DNA of 64,000 bases from Bolinopsis microptera (Eukaryota > Ctenophora > Tentaculata > Lobata > Bolinopsidae): assembly GCF_026151205.1 (NCBI RefSeq), contig NC_087080.1, forward strand, positions 1,063,812-1,127,811. The letters run 5' to 3'. Positions 63,961 to 64,000 of this stretch are shown in pieces. The notes below the pieces were generated by a model. It had not been told where the DNA came from. It ran no database searches and saw nothing but the letters and a program-made list of their open reading frames with translations. How positions within the stretch are numbered: position 1 is the stretch's first letter; every line of letters starts with the position of its first letter. A program made the position numbers and the translations under genes.

Positions 63961-64000
63961 AGGCGGTGATTGACTCTGCGTTCTCCAACATTAGGTTCCA
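63961..64000 (-). repeat. ABCF1 Walker A exon, copy 4 (cut by the window end)
   Basis: Shares the altered donor and TTAGGTTCCA variants of copy 3. The array continues out of the window. Confidence 0.7.

Overview
The window is nuclear DNA from an animal. Genes have spliceosomal introns in matching phases (GT...AG). The recognisable proteins are animal types: an LDL-receptor-class-A (LDLa) domain GPCR, a NADPH oxidase, an ABCF1-like ATPase, ephrin-receptor/GCC2-like and sushi modules, and a C-type lectin. Mobile DNA is dominated by Penelope-like elements (PLEs), LINE fragments and many small inverted-repeat elements. The mix fits an AT-rich, repeat-rich aquatic invertebrate, possibly a cnidarian; I cannot name the species.

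Layout. 1-3.5 kb: repeats only (a 3 x 300 bp tandem, then a ~43 bp higher-order repeat). 3.8-20.1 kb (+): one secreted or surface protein gene. It has a signal-peptide exon, one large unassigned extracellular exon, a ladder of duplicated cysteine-rich exons (types A and B, ~735 bp period, all phase 1-1), a sushi exon, two duplicated tail exons with YxNV motifs, and a ~565 bp tandem array of short stop-containing exons. A 1.79 kb foldback transposon with a perfect 8 bp target duplication sits in one intron. 20.8-21.8 kb: AT-rich minisatellite with an inserted PLE fragment. 22.1-32.1 kb (-): three NADPH oxidase exons. Between the first two lies a 77 bp satellite of about 100 copies, and each unit is a copy of the 3' splice site plus the first part of the oxidase exon carrying the FAD-binding HPFTLT motif. 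33.7-34.9 kb (+): an intronless double C-type-lectin reading frame broken by two stops. 36.2-40.5 kb: a damaged second copy of the GPCR, invaded by a PLE. 40.8-43.2 kb: LINE ends, short elements and microsatellites. 43.9-49.2 kb (-): the main GPCR, with signal exon, cysteine-rich exon and a long exon encoding LDLa repeats, seven helices and a ~220-residue Ser-Pro-Ser-Asp repeat tail. 49.4-54.2 kb: small transposons. 54.8-64 kb (-): the 3' half of ABCF1. A ~7.5 kb intron holds, on the opposite strand, an intronless NERD-nuclease/SF1-helicase frame (one frameshift) and, on the same strand, a PLE with an N-terminal GIY-YIG domain (Naiad type).

The most unusual theme is repeated tandem amplification of exon edges including their splice sites. 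It is seen in the oxidase, in ABCF1 (three separate places) and in the surface-protein gene. Several genes also carry single-base frameshifts, so some may be pseudogenes or assembly errors; the sequence alone cannot decide.
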